Source of the DNA: Bacillota bacterium
Lineage (GTDB): Bacteria; Bacillota; Clostridia; Lachnospirales; Lachnospiraceae
Assembly (NCBI GenBank): GCA_023414355.1
Contig: JAEZOB010000040.1
Location: forward strand, 248,001-312,000
Reading direction: 5' to 3'
Length of the DNA: 64,000 nt
Positions 24,421 to 33,552 of this stretch are shown here, one piece after another. Every line of letters begins with the position of its first letter. The first letter of the stretch is position 1. The notes under the pieces are model-generated. The model saw only the letters and a list, made by a program, of their open reading frames with translations. It ran no database searches and was not told the origin of the DNA. The translations under genes and the position numbers were made by a program.

Positions 24421-25473
24421 GTGAAAAAATGCATATATTTAAAGGGAACTGAACCGCAGCTTATGTTTAAATCTGGAGAGCATATCATTCCGGCTGGACT
24501 TGGAGGAATAATGAAACTACAGACTGGTTTAGTAAGTGATCAGGTTAATACCCAAATATTTTCTCCTTTAGAATTAGACTTTATGAGAAATTCCCATATA
24601 TCTTTACCCAGACAATTTTATGGACCGGGTAAAAGAGGATCGTTAGCAACTGAAAAAGCGAGTAAGTCTAATGTTCACATAATGGAATCCAGAGATGATG
24701 GTTCTCGCTGTCTAGGGTATATCAAGTTGGGCAAACCCTGTTCCATTCCACAATTTAGAGTAGGCCTAGATGAGATAGTACATTTTAATTTTGACAAAGC
24801 AGATGGTACTCCAGAAATTCAATTATATAATTTTAGTAAGAGTCTCAAAAAATTTGATGGTATATATCACGAAATAAATGATAAAAGAATTCCGGAAGAC
24901 GAATACATACTTGGAATAGATAACGCAAAATGGTTTCTAGCAAAAAACCCCACAAGACAAATACCTGATCTACTTAAAGCCGTAGGAAAAATTATAGGTT
25001 CAATAGACGACGATACAAAGGTAGAACCACAATTTCAAACCACACAGATAACTAGTCATCAATCTTTTGAAATCAATATGGATGGCTTCTTTAGGGTTTG
25101 TGCTAAAATTGTTTTTAACTTTTTGGCATTATCGAAAGGACAAGATTTTGTGTTACTAGAGGAGTTTGACCCAATTAGAAACTGGATATTGAATGGTGGA
25201 GAAAATAAATTTGTTCAACCCATAGACAAAAATTCTCAGCTAGACTTTTTGGTTCAGATTCCTTTTCCAGAGCTATCTCATAAGATCATAATTGCTAAAG
25301 TTAAAAATAGTTTAATTGGTATTATTAGTTTTTATGGAACAAACTTTGAAGCAATTATCCAGTTGACAGATAACATGGTTGCAAAGGATTTTTATTTAGA
25401 TGGATTTATATGTGATTGGAAAAACAAAAAAGAGTATCGTTTTTTAGAATTTATAAATAGCTTAAGCGATTAA
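24421..25473 (+). CDS. HNH-endonuclease-like protein with degenerate zinc ligands
   Basis: A 350-residue protein starting at GTG 24421 behind GGAGGT. The N-terminus resembles the HNH_5-like family pattern CxxC...EHIIPxxLGG...CxxCN: here it reads CIYLKG, SGEHIIPAGLGGIMKLQTG and SDQVNTQIFSPLE, so the histidine and asparagine are kept while three zinc-binding cysteines are lost. The rest is unassigned, with a beta-rich C-terminus ending in FYLDGFICDWKNKKEYRF. It may be an inactive or divergent nuclease. It marks the beginning of the AT-rich part of the window and stands alone. Confidence 0.65.
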   Translation: MKKCIYLKGTEPQLMFKSGEHIIPAGLGGIMKLQTGLVSDQVNTQIFSPLELDFMRNSHISLPRQFYGPGKRGSLATEKASKSNVHIMESRDDGSRCLGYIKLGKPCSIPQFRVGLDEIVHFNFDKADGTPEIQLYNFSKSLKKFDGIYHEINDKRIPEDEYILGIDNAKWFLAKNPTRQIPDLLKAVGKIIGSIDDDTKVEPQFQTTQITSHQSFEINMDGFFRVCAKIVFNFLALSKGQDFVLLEEFDPIRNWILNGGENKFVQPIDKNSQLDFLVQIPFPELSHKIIIAKVKNSLIGIISFYGTNFEAIIQLTDNMVAKDFYLDGFICDWKNKKEYRFLEFINSLSD

Positions 25474-25476
25474 TGA

Positions 25477-25584
25477 GACTTTGATTATAAACATAGGCGA
25501 AGAGGTGCGGAACATAACAAAGCTCCATTTGCTTTTAACATTGCTAAGAAGGAAGTTGAAAGTACGGGAATTAATATAAACTAA
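25477..25584 (+). pseudogene. Orphan reading-frame tail, possible toxin C-terminus remnant
   Basis: In the 238-bp gap after the HNH-like gene a 35-codon open frame without start reads DFDYKHRRRGAEHNKAPFAF then NIAKKEVESTGININ. Its composition resembles the last residues of a polymorphic toxin or phage protein. I see no start or family. Weakly supported. Confidence 0.25.
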
Positions 25585-25711
25585 AGGGATTCTATAAAAT
25601 AATTGAGCTATTAATTATAGCAATAATCCAATGCGAAGTTGAATGAAGTTGCTAATCAGCTATATATCCAATAAGTATAACTAATTATATAAAACCGATT
25701 AAAGGAGTGTA

Positions 25712-26365
25712 ATGATGAAAGAAACGATATTTAGTATTCCATATAGTGAATGGGGTACCGCACAAGAATTTGAATTCATAGTTACATATTTAATCCCAAT
25801 ATTAACGTGTATCTTCTTAATATTTGGTGGAGTATGGACTGTATATAAATATTTTAATGAAAAAAATCGTAATTTTTATTCAAGCATTCTTGAAAGTGTA
25901 TATGAACCGTTGTTTCATGAATTAGTTAAAAATGAATATAGCCGAAAATTAATGTGTGATGCTGCAGAAAGTAAAAATGAAAGGAAAAAGTTTAAGGTAA
26001 ATGAAATACCATTTATTATTTGGAAAGGTGAACGCAAAAAAGTAATATTGGAAATAGGAAAGACGACTTCTAATATAGAAAATTATGAAGTCTATGATTT
26101 TAATCAAATACTGGAATCGATTAGTACAGATGAAAAAAGATTAAAGTATGCACCGAGGGATTTGGTTGCATTGATTGAATCGTATTTCTTTTTAGAAAGA
26201 TTGAAGGGTGCTCCAACATATGAAGATGAAAAGATTAAAATACAAAAGCATATCAGACGGAATGTAATTATAGGTTATAAAAAATATAGAAGAAAACTTG
26301 GGTTGAAAGATGTTTCAATAAACAAATTTTGTTATAGTTGGTTTGGATGGATATTTTTTAGATAA
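25712..26365 (+). CDS. Hypothetical membrane-anchored protein
   Basis: A 217-residue protein with one strong transmembrane helix near residues 22-45 (FIVTYLIPILTCIFLIFGGV) followed by a long charged cytoplasmic-looking part (NEKNRNFYSSILESVYEPLF, VIIGYKKYRRKLGLK). ATG 25712 is followed at once by a second ATG at 25715, which has the better spacing from AGGAG. No enzymatic motif is seen. Neighbouring small orphan genes suggest it belongs to an immunity-type cluster, but that is inference only. Confidence 0.7.
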   Translation: MMKETIFSIPYSEWGTAQEFEFIVTYLIPILTCIFLIFGGVWTVYKYFNEKNRNFYSSILESVYEPLFHELVKNEYSRKLMCDAAESKNERKKFKVNEIPFIIWKGERKKVILEIGKTTSNIENYEVYDFNQILESISTDEKRLKYAPRDLVALIESYFFLERLKGAPTYEDEKIKIQKHIRRNVIIGYKKYRRKLGLKDVSINKFCYSWFGWIFFR

Positions 26366-26551
26366 AATTAAATTAAAATATTATGCTAAATATTCTTTAT
26401 AATTAATACAAATTATGAACAAGATTTAACGAATGCTCAATTCACATATTTGAAGTGATCCAGCTTCTCATAATGTTTATGAAGTAAATCTTAGAGTATA
26501 AGAAAACTGAATTTGTACATGAGAAATATATATATAAATTGGAGATAATTA

Positions 26552-27040
26552 ATGAATAATAAAGAAGTTTGTAAATATGTGCGTACTCTAGACCCTCGCA
26601 TAAATAGTATTAAAGAAGAATATATCTCAGATTTATGTGTTAGGGAAGGTTATGGCCAAACATGTGGTGGTTATTTAATGACTTGTAAAAGGGATAGCAA
26701 TATATTGGAGGAATTATCACAAAAAGATCATTTTCTTAATTATTACAGTGATAAGGGTGATAAATTTCCATCATATCATTACCTTAGGTGCCCACAATTG
26801 CTACTTTTTATTGCTGAGATTGCTGGAGTGTTGAGTGAAGATCTAAAGAATGCCTATAGAATTGTTAAAGTTTATGAAAATGCTAATCAACTACGATATA
26901 AAGAAAAAAGTGGAAATTATATGTGGGGAAAAGAAGCTTTTAGAGATTTCAAATCAAAGATACATATTAATGAGGTTGTAAAAATTATTAAAGATGCTGA
27001 AAATTGGGATGAAGTAATAGCCGAAACAAAAAAATTATAG
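26552..27040 (+). CDS. Hypothetical protein (162 residues), possible immunity protein
   Basis: A small soluble protein with RNNK-type start MNNKEVCKYVRTLDPRINSI behind GGAGATAA. The middle (SYHYLRCPQLLLFIAEIAGV) is hydrophobic and helical, and the end is helical with EVVKIIKDAENWDEVIAET. No catalytic or metal motif. It is one of four consecutive small orphan genes between 25.7 and 28.1 kb, which is the layout expected of relic immunity genes next to a lost polymorphic toxin. Confidence 0.7.
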   Translation: MNNKEVCKYVRTLDPRINSIKEEYISDLCVREGYGQTCGGYLMTCKRDSNILEELSQKDHFLNYYSDKGDKFPSYHYLRCPQLLLFIAEIAGVLSEDLKNAYRIVKVYENANQLRYKEKSGNYMWGKEAFRDFKSKIHINEVVKIIKDAENWDEVIAETKKL

Positions 27041-27056
27041 ATAGCATAATCTTTTG

Positions 27057-27100
27057 ATAATCCAATTTGTCGAGCTACTGTGACTTCCCATTATTTTTAT
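27057..27100 (+). repeat. Dispersed intergenic motif, copy 4
   Basis: TCCAATTTGTCGAGCTACTG then TGACTTCCCATTATTTTTAT. A related segment ACTGTACTTCCCATTATG lies at 27545-27562. Confidence 0.4.
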
Positions 27101-27180
27101 TAGGAAGACAATCATGTATTGAATAAAAAGAGTTGTATTTGATACAAACTGTGTAAAAAAAATATTCTGAGGTATAAATT

Positions 27181-27502
27181 ATGATAATTGATAAGTATGA
27201 TTGGCATTTTAATATTAATATAGAAAATACCCAATTAATGTATGGTGATTGGATAAAATCATTAATTGATGACCATAATCAACTGCCAGAATTAGTAGAT
27301 TTCTTTATTGAGTTAGGAATAGATATTGAAAAACCAGATGAATATAAAACGGACTTTTCTGACGTTGTATATTCATTTATAGGAAGTGCTAAAATCAGAA
27401 ACTAACTATGGAATAGATATATATGGAAATGAAAAATATATATCTATTGCGGTATATAGTATGAATGATACGGTCATGTTGGAAGTGTTTGGAATGAAAT
27501 AA
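27181..27502 (+). pseudogene. Frameshifted small gene, possible immunity protein
   Basis: The frame from ATG 27181 (MIIDKYDWHFNINIENTQ) stops after 74 codons, but the shifted frame continues as ETNYGIDIYGNEKYISIAVY and SMNDTVMLEVFGMK to TAA 27500-27502. Removing one A from the AAAA run at 27391-27394 joins the two into a 106-residue protein. A one-base insertion is the simplest reading. The product is a small beta-rich protein of unknown family. Confidence 0.65.
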
Positions 27503-27613
27503 TTTTATAATATAATTGATTCGTAACCTTTAAAAATACGAAATAACTGTACTTCCCATTATGTTTATAATTCAATATTGTTTTCTTATACGAACTCTAT
27601 ATGGAGAATATTA

Positions 27614-28048
27614 ATGAATAATACTGAAAAGTTAGCAATAGAATATGAAGATTTTCGGATTATAGATGAAACGGACAAGTATATACTAGGATATTTATGG
27701 GAACAAGCTTATTTATATAAAAAGAATGAAAACTCTGAAATATTACTATGCGAATTCTATGGTATTTGCGATGCAGGAAAGATTTGTGACGATGAAAATT
27801 GGTGTATAGTTGGTGGGGAAATAATTGCTGTTTGGAGAGATGGACAGATTACAATTATAGATAATGATGATTTGAAATGGGTGCATGATATACGATTAAA
27901 GAATAAAAATACTGCTGAGATACTTATTGACCCTTGGTCAGTAAAATCTGCTATATGGGAATTAGATATTAAATGCATGGAATTTAAAATGATTACTATG
28001 TTTGATACATACAAGGAGAAACCATACGTTAAAAATGTTGAGTGGTAG
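27614..28048 (+). CDS. Hypothetical acidic protein, possible immunity protein
   Basis: A 144-residue protein from ATG 27614 behind TGGAGAAT; an in-frame ATG at 27578 has no such site. It is acidic with many tryptophans and cysteines (LLCEFYGICDAGKICDDENW, VHDIRLKNKNTAEILIDPW) and could be an all-beta immunity-type protein. The next frame starts 13 bp downstream but was cut by the IS66 element. No family is recognised. Confidence 0.7.
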   Translation: MNNTEKLAIEYEDFRIIDETDKYILGYLWEQAYLYKKNENSEILLCEFYGICDAGKICDDENWCIVGGEIIAVWRDGQITIIDNDDLKWVHDIRLKNKNTAEILIDPWSVKSAIWELDIKCMEFKMITMFDTYKEKPYVKNVEW

Positions 28049-28061
28049 GAGGGGATAAATA

Positions 28062-28082
28062 TGGCTTTAGTTGAGTACCAAT
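28062..28082 (+). pseudogene. 5' end of a gene cut by the IS66 element
   Basis: GGAGGGG and ATG 28062 open MALVEYQ, then the inverted repeat of the IS66-type element begins at 28083 and the frame runs to a stop 9 codons later. The rest of this gene is not present beyond the element. Confidence 0.6.
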
Positions 28083-28125
28083 GTAAGCGTCAAATCATAC
28101 GCTCCCAGTAAATTTAAAGCGCCGC

Positions 28126-29763
28126 TTACTTGCGACGCTTGCTGTAGCAATCAACCGGGAGTGTCTTTGACCACGGCATGAGTGGCTCCAGCTTTGATTG
28201 TTCTATATCTCCATCCTTATTGATGCTTTTTGGCAGTTCTGTGAGCAGATAGCTGATGTAGTAATACACGTTAAGATTGTTTGCCCTAGCCGTTTCTGTA
28301 ACGCTGTAGATGATTGCACTAGCCTGGGCACCTCTTATTGTATTTATCGTCATCCAATTTTTACGGCCGATTGTGAAATTCCGGAGAGCACGCTCACTGG
28401 CTGAGTCATCAATGGGAACTTCTCCGTCGGTTAAAAATACTTTGAGGTATTCTTCCTGATTTACGCTGTATTGAAGTCCGGAAGCGGTTTTTCCTTTCGG
28501 AGGGAGTACTTTGTTCGATAGACATTTTTTCACCCACGCAAAGTATTCCTCCACCAATGGCTTGATTGAGGTCTGTCGTTGTTTTAAGCGTTCTTGTGGT
28601 GACAGCTCCTTTAGGCTGTTCTCCAGATCGTAGATTGCACCGATTCGAACCAGAGCCTGATATGCAATCGATTGACGTATCAGTTTCTCATTGCCCTTAC
28701 CGATGGCCTTTATCGCATCCGCATAATCCCTGCGGGCATGAGCCCAGCAGTTGGCATTAATTATCCCTTCCAGATCACGTGCAGTCTTGTGATACTGTTC
28801 AAGACCATCCGTCACCAGGATTCCTTGGAAGTCTTTATAGTACTCCTTGGGATGGTCACTGTGACGCGTCTTTTGATACTCATACACAATGATCTTTGGA
28901 ACCGGACTTAATTCGCCGGTGAGATGCACCCACATATAGCTTTTGCTGCCGGCAGGTCGATCGTCATGAATTACTTCAACTACAGTCTCATCGCACTGAT
29001 TCACATGAGCTTTTAACGAGGTTGCTTTCATAAGTTCATAAACCGGTAAGAAATATTTTTCAGCAGCGTTAACCGTCCAGTTAGACATGGTCTGTTTTGA
29101 CAGATTCAATCCGTTTGTCTGGAAATCACGCGCAATCCGATCCAAAGGATTACCATTGACATACTTTGCGTTGATGATTGCTGCCTCCAACGAAGGCGTT
29201 GCAATACTTCCCCGGAACAAAGTATTCGGATGATCTCCGCGAAGAAACTCATCCTGATGCATCCCATCGATTCCGACATAGACCTTGATCACATGTTTCT
29301 CAGCGATCCATTTAGCGGGCTCGAAACGTAACTGCCAGAATATCTCATCTGGCATGCTTCTCCAGTTACTTTTACCGAAGGTATCAAGGAGTTTTTCCTC
29401 TGTAACATCATGCGGAATTTCCTCCTGAGGGAAGTCCTTTAAATCTTCTTCCCGTTGTCCTTTTAGCTTTTGTTTCCGAGGCTTCTTTTCCGCTTCAATA
29501 ATGACCTCTTCAATCGTTGGCTCCGGTATACTTTCATCGCAGCAAGCCTCAGCTTCATTGAAGAAAGATATCTGACCTGCGATTGCTTCCAGTTTCTCGG
29601 ACCCGCGGCCGAAGCGCTGCTGATTTGCAAGGCGGACTTGCTCCATAAGGTTCTCATAATCCTGTTCCAGCTTGTCCAGACGATCCTGCATCTGGTAGAT
29701 GATATCGTCCTTCGATCCGGTATCCATTGTATTCAGTTCATCGGGAGAGAATTTTTTGCACAT
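28126..29763 (-). CDS. tnpC: IS66 transposase TnpC
   Basis: A 545-residue IS66 DDE transposase. A coiled-coil N-terminus (DDIIYQMQDRLDKLEQDYEN), the zinc-finger-free linker EKKPRKQKLKGQREEDLKD, and the catalytic region with NQCDETVVEVIHDD, LVTDGLEQYHK and the downstream IDDSASERALRNFTIGRKNW carry the conserved acidic residues. AAGGCG precedes ATG 29763. The length is that of a full-length TnpC, so the element may be active. Confidence 0.95.
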   Translation of the reverse strand: MCKKFSPDELNTMDTGSKDDIIYQMQDRLDKLEQDYENLMEQVRLANQQRFGRGSEKLEAIAGQISFFNEAEACCDESIPEPTIEEVIIEAEKKPRKQKLKGQREEDLKDFPQEEIPHDVTEEKLLDTFGKSNWRSMPDEIFWQLRFEPAKWIAEKHVIKVYVGIDGMHQDEFLRGDHPNTLFRGSIATPSLEAAIINAKYVNGNPLDRIARDFQTNGLNLSKQTMSNWTVNAAEKYFLPVYELMKATSLKAHVNQCDETVVEVIHDDRPAGSKSYMWVHLTGELSPVPKIIVYEYQKTRHSDHPKEYYKDFQGILVTDGLEQYHKTARDLEGIINANCWAHARRDYADAIKAIGKGNEKLIRQSIAYQALVRIGAIYDLENSLKELSPQERLKQRQTSIKPLVEEYFAWVKKCLSNKVLPPKGKTASGLQYSVNQEEYLKVFLTDGEVPIDDSASERALRNFTIGRKNWMTINTIRGAQASAIIYSVTETARANNLNVYYYISYLLTELPKSINKDGDIEQSKLEPLMPWSKTLPVDCYSKRRK

Positions 29764-30045
29764 ATTTTTCGCCTTTCTGTATTGTAACCATTATAACAGA
29801 AATGCTTGTAAATAGCCAGTTTCGCGACTTTTAGGTCTAGCTAGGTCTCGTCATTTTGCCACCATGTATGAGCTTGTTATTCACTATCTGAAGCGTTGGA
29901 AATATAGAGTTTTCAAGGTTCAAAAAGCTTGTAAAAAAGCCACATGTAGATTCTGAATGGCTTCTATAATGGCTGAAAAATCTGTCGTTTCAGCCGGATT
30001 TTATGTTCAAAAACGGGGAAATATTTTCTCTGTTTTGCACAAACA
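29764..30045. other. 282-bp gap between tnpC and tnpB of the IS66 element
   Basis: I see no gene here. The stretch is unusually long for IS66, whose tnpB and tnpC are commonly close. No repeat or promoter is evident. Confidence 0.5.
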
Positions 30046-30402
30046 TCAGTAGATTTGTGATGGAGTTACATCCTTTATCTTCGGATCTAGTGGATTCAAA
30101 CCAAGCATCAGATAATTATACTGGTCTTCCGTAAGTTCAGCAGCTTCTTCCGTTGTACGAGGCCAGGATAGAGTCCCATCTTCAAATCTTTTGTACAAAA
30201 GTAAGAATCCATTTCCCATCCAGAGTAATCCTTTCATACGATCGGATCTCCTGCCACAAAAGAGAAATAAGGTTCCTTTCTCAAATGGGTTTTGATTATA
30301 TTTACCGCCGATAATCATCGAGAGTCCGTCGATGCTTTTCCTCAGATCGACGGTTCCGCAGGCAAGTACTACACGGCGTATTCCGGCAGCATCCTCAAGC
30401 AT
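30046..30402 (-). CDS. tnpB: IS66 family protein TnpB
   Basis: A 118-residue TnpB (IS66 Orf2). Conserved elements: CGTVDLRKSIDGLSMII at residues 15-31, LFLFCGRRSDRMKGLLWMGN and a C-terminal GLNPLDPKIKDVTP. The start at ATG 30402 follows GAGGTG and overlaps the end of tnpA by 8 bp, indicating translational coupling. TnpB is required for transposition; its activity is not clear. Confidence 0.93.
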   Translation of the reverse strand: MLEDAAGIRRVVLACGTVDLRKSIDGLSMIIGGKYNQNPFEKGTLFLFCGRRSDRMKGLLWMGNGFLLLYKRFEDGTLSWPRTTEEAAELTEDQYNYLMLGLNPLDPKIKDVTPSQIY

Positions 30403-30784
30403 GTGACACCTCACGGAGGATTCTCGACAGCAGGTCATCCGCGATATCATTCGATAACGCAATTGTCATTGTCGCGGTTTTGATCACAGCTGTTGGTCTG
30501 ATATTTTCAGGAACGATGTCTGGTGCAATTCTTTTTGGCTCTGGTATGCGTAACTCAGCAAATGAGATTTCTGAGTTATCTTGTACAGCTGGCAACAGTG
30601 AAGAATGATCCATTTGTTCGAAAGCTTCTGCTCGTAACTTACGTTGCCAATAGTAATACGATTTTTCACTAACTTGATTCTCTGTCATCCATTGCTTTGC
30701 GCTCATTTCAGCCGGTCTGTTTTGACATTGAAGTATGATATCCTTCCATCTGGAATTGCGCACAGTATGAGATATTTGATCCAT
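30395..30784 (-). CDS. tnpA: IS66 family protein TnpA
   Basis: A 129-residue IS66 Orf1/TnpA protein with a helix-turn-helix-like N-terminus (RWKDIILQCQNRPAEMSAKQ, WMTENQVSEKSYYYWQRKL) that probably binds the element ends. It reads into tnpB by an 8-bp overlap. GGAGG lies just upstream (30790-30796 as CCTCC). Confidence 0.9.
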   Translation of the reverse strand: MDQISHTVRNSRWKDIILQCQNRPAEMSAKQWMTENQVSEKSYYYWQRKLRAEAFEQMDHSSLLPAVQDNSEISFAELRIPEPKRIAPDIVPENIRPTAVIKTATMTIALSNDIADDLLSRILREVSHA

Positions 30785-30881
30785 GGTAAGTGGCCTCCTT
30801 TAAAAAACTAATAGTTTTTTGCATTTTTTAAAGTATGCCATAAAAAATATATTTAGCCTAGGCGAGCGATTTGACGCTTAC

Positions 30882-31417
30882 CCTCTTGGAGTGGTATTAG
30901 CAGGTGTTTCTACATGTAACCATGTAATCTGATAGCGTAATGTTTTATCTCCCTTATAATCAATATGACGAATTACTTGAGGATATAGTGATAAAATCTT
31001 TTTAATAAGCATTGTTTTTCCAATACCACTAATACCTAATAAACCTAACTGGGGCGCAACAGAAGGCGTGCTACATTGAGACGGGTACTTCTGCCATTCA
31101 TATTCTGGGGTAATTGCCTTGTAAATGTAAGGATTCCTATGCACATATCCATGGCGTATCAGACGGGATATGATTTGCTCTGATAAATAGTGCATAGACA
31201 GGGGCTTAAAATAATCTTCAAGATTTTTTACCATATGCATTCTATAAACCGCTGGTAAATTTAAGTCATCTTTATTATAGTTTGGATATCTTGTTAATTC
31301 CCTTGCCATTTTCATTGGGTCATCAATAATATCCGGAAGTGCTTCAATTAATGGATTTCCCATATATTCATTTATCATTTGCTCTGTATATTTTGCTTCG
31401 ACTATATTATTATTCAT
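30882..31417 (-). pseudogene. tnsC: Tn7-like ATPase TnsC, truncated by IS66
   Basis: The first 179 residues of a TnsC-type AAA ATPase. The Walker A GISGIGKTMLIKKI is intact but the reading frame ends at the IS66 inverted repeat, before Walker B and sensor motifs. The start overlaps the TnsB stop by ATGA. TnsC normally bridges the TnsAB transposase to a target-selecting TnsD/TniQ protein; without the C-terminal part the transposon is inactive. The missing half is not found on the other side of the IS66 element. Confidence 0.88.
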
Positions 31418-33539
31418 AATCTTTACTCCCCTCTATTTCTCTATTAATAGTATCTAAGAATTTTGCACTGGAAACATATTCTTCATCATTATTTAAACTT
31501 ATATCAGTATTACTATTTATAACTTCTTGAGAATCTGATTTTCCTAGGTCCCAAGACTCATTTCTCCGATTCTTATCCTTTTCGTTTTTGCGATTGTCTT
31601 TAATATTTTTAATTCTTTTTGTATCGGATTCCTTGTATTCTTTTTCTCTCTTTTTAGCAGAATTAATAATTTTATTAGTATTAGCATTTAAGTCTGCTAT
31701 GTTTTGAGTATCCTTCTTATCACTAAGAATAGCCTCATTTTTTTCGAATTCTAGCAAACATTCCATTTCCTCATAATAGTAGCTACTATAGATTTTATTA
31801 GTTGCAGTCAACTTAATAAAAGAACTACCTTCATTGATATAAATATTGTCAGTATTTCGTGGGTCATAAGATACTGTTTTGCTTATTCTGCCATTTTTCC
31901 TTATATGTTCGAGAAGTCCGGAGTCAATTAACTCTTGGGAGAGATAGGTTCTGTTTTGGAAACGAATTCCCGTTTCAGTTAATGAGCATTCTGTTGAGGG
32001 CATCAAATTTAACTTTATTATATCTTCATTATATGTTTTTAATGTCCCACTTCTGTTTTTTAAGCCCCATTTCCATAAGTCATTGGGAATAGGGCATACA
32101 TTATCCTTAATCATTTGTGTATCTCTTTCATAATAATCCATATGTTTATTATTAAAGTATAAAATACTATAAATTATGATTTGGTTAAATTCATACAAGT
32201 TTAGTAAAGCACCTAGACGATAGTCTTTTTCTCCTCGTATTCTGTATTCTCTTTGTATTTTGCCTGGTAGCCAGTGTATTGTTTTGTTGTTGAACCTTCT
32301 AAAATTCTGTTCAACAATACCTTTCCAATCAGCACGATATGGGGGCAAAATTTTAATGTTTACACCAAGATTTGCTTTTAGATTCGTAGTTTTATTACTT
32401 TCAAATTCTCCCCTGTCAGCAATAATATTCTCTGGCAAGTTATTGCACATCCAATCTTCAGGGGTGATATTGATTTCGTATTCTTTACATAGGTTTACTT
32501 TATTTCTGGTTGTATTATAGATAGCCATCATTGCCCCTAACCAACTTGGACCTTCTAAGCCAACATAAAACCCAACAATTAATCTTGAGAATACATCTAT
32601 AACCATATAAACAACGGGTCTACCTATAATCCAATCAGGGTTTTGACGACTTACGAGATAAATATCAGCAATGGTTGCATCCACTTGAAAAAGCCTTCCC
32701 GGAGCATATGCTTCAGAAGTAGATTCGCCAATAATTCCTCTGTGGTTTAAAGAAAATTCTTTCATTCCTTCTCTACTAATTAATGTTTTCTTTGTTGAGA
32801 ATGCTTTTTTACCCCAGTATTCAAATTGGGTTAAGGAAGGACACTTTTCTTTAATAATAGGTACTAAATTCCCTTGACCATTTGTGTAGTATCCTTCGCT
32901 AAAGTAATTTTCAAGCATTTGTTGGCGAGCTTGATTTAATGATAAATTAGTTTTGTTATAAAATTTATCATATGATTTTTCTATTATTTTTTTTATATCT
33001 GGAGTAATATTTATTCCCTCGGCAACAGAACTCTTTCTACCACGTTTCATTACACCACATGATTTTTCTTTGCCCCTACCTCCAGAATTAAAATAATTCG
33101 GTAATAAAGCGTTGGGGGTTTTACCATTAATCCAATATTGTCGTAGATATTTGTACAAATTCTTGTGATGACTTAATCCGTTCTTATTCATAATACTTTT
33201 TATAAGCTTATTACGTTTGGACTTTATATAAATATCTGGTTCATCACAAACAATATCCTTAATTAAATCCCATCGATAATCTCTTATAAGTTTATATTTA
33301 TCGGATATTTTTGTTTCATTAATATACTTGAAAAAAGGATTTGGTATAATGGTAATATCAAGGGAGTCAAGAAGCATCTCTATTTCAGTCTTCTTTTTTA
33401 TAAATGGAAGAGAATTTTTACTGTTAATATCATAAGTTACAATGCTATCGGACTCATTATCAATCCATAAAATGACTTCAAGTTTTACAGGTTCATTAAA
33501 TGAAACGTATTTTATTACCGAGTTTACTGTTAGGTTCAA
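31410..33539 (-). CDS. tnsB: Tn7-like transposase TnsB
   Basis: A 709-residue DDE-type (retroviral-integrase superfamily) transposase. N-terminal DNA-binding region (TPNALLPNYFNSGG), catalytic segments LFQVDATIADIYL, VIADRGEFES and the glutamate of KGIVEQNFRRFNNKTIHWLP; the last 100 residues are acidic and lysine-rich (KRIKNIKDNRKNEKDKN), expected to contact TnsC. I start at TTG 33539, 9 nt after AGGAGG that overlaps the TnsA stop; an in-frame ATG at 33584 lies inside tnsA. It acts with TnsA to cut at the transposon ends. Confidence 0.93.
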   Translation of the reverse strand: MNLTVNSVIKYVSFNEPVKLEVILWIDNESDSIVTYDINSKNSLPFIKKKTEIEMLLDSLDITIIPNPFFKYINETKISDKYKLIRDYRWDLIKDIVCDEPDIYIKSKRNKLIKSIMNKNGLSHHKNLYKYLRQYWINGKTPNALLPNYFNSGGRGKEKSCGVMKRGRKSSVAEGINITPDIKKIIEKSYDKFYNKTNLSLNQARQQMLENYFSEGYYTNGQGNLVPIIKEKCPSLTQFEYWGKKAFSTKKTLISREGMKEFSLNHRGIIGESTSEAYAPGRLFQVDATIADIYLVSRQNPDWIIGRPVVYMVIDVFSRLIVGFYVGLEGPSWLGAMMAIYNTTRNKVNLCKEYEINITPEDWMCNNLPENIIADRGEFESNKTTNLKANLGVNIKILPPYRADWKGIVEQNFRRFNNKTIHWLPGKIQREYRIRGEKDYRLGALLNLYEFNQIIIYSILYFNNKHMDYYERDTQMIKDNVCPIPNDLWKWGLKNRSGTLKTYNEDIIKLNLMPSTECSLTETGIRFQNRTYLSQELIDSGLLEHIRKNGRISKTVSYDPRNTDNIYINEGSSFIKLTATNKIYSSYYYEEMECLLEFEKNEAILSDKKDTQNIADLNANTNKIINSAKKREKEYKESDTKRIKNIKDNRKNEKDKNRRNESWDLGKSDSQEVINSNTDISLNNDEEYVSSAKFLDTINREIEGSKDYE

Positions 33540-33552
33540 ATTGTTAGTCCTC

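Larger units (their letters stand above)
28083..30881. mobile_element. IS66-family insertion sequence
   Basis: A 2.8-kb element with all three IS66 genes in the usual order (tnpA, tnpB, tnpC) on the minus strand. The ends carry the 14-bp perfect inverted repeat GTAAGCGTCAAATC (28083-28096 and complement at 30868-30881), starting with GTAA as in IS66. The flanking 8-mers GTACCAAT and CCTCTTGG differ, so the expected target duplication is absent: the insertion has apparently been followed by a deletion or recombination. Confidence 0.92.
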
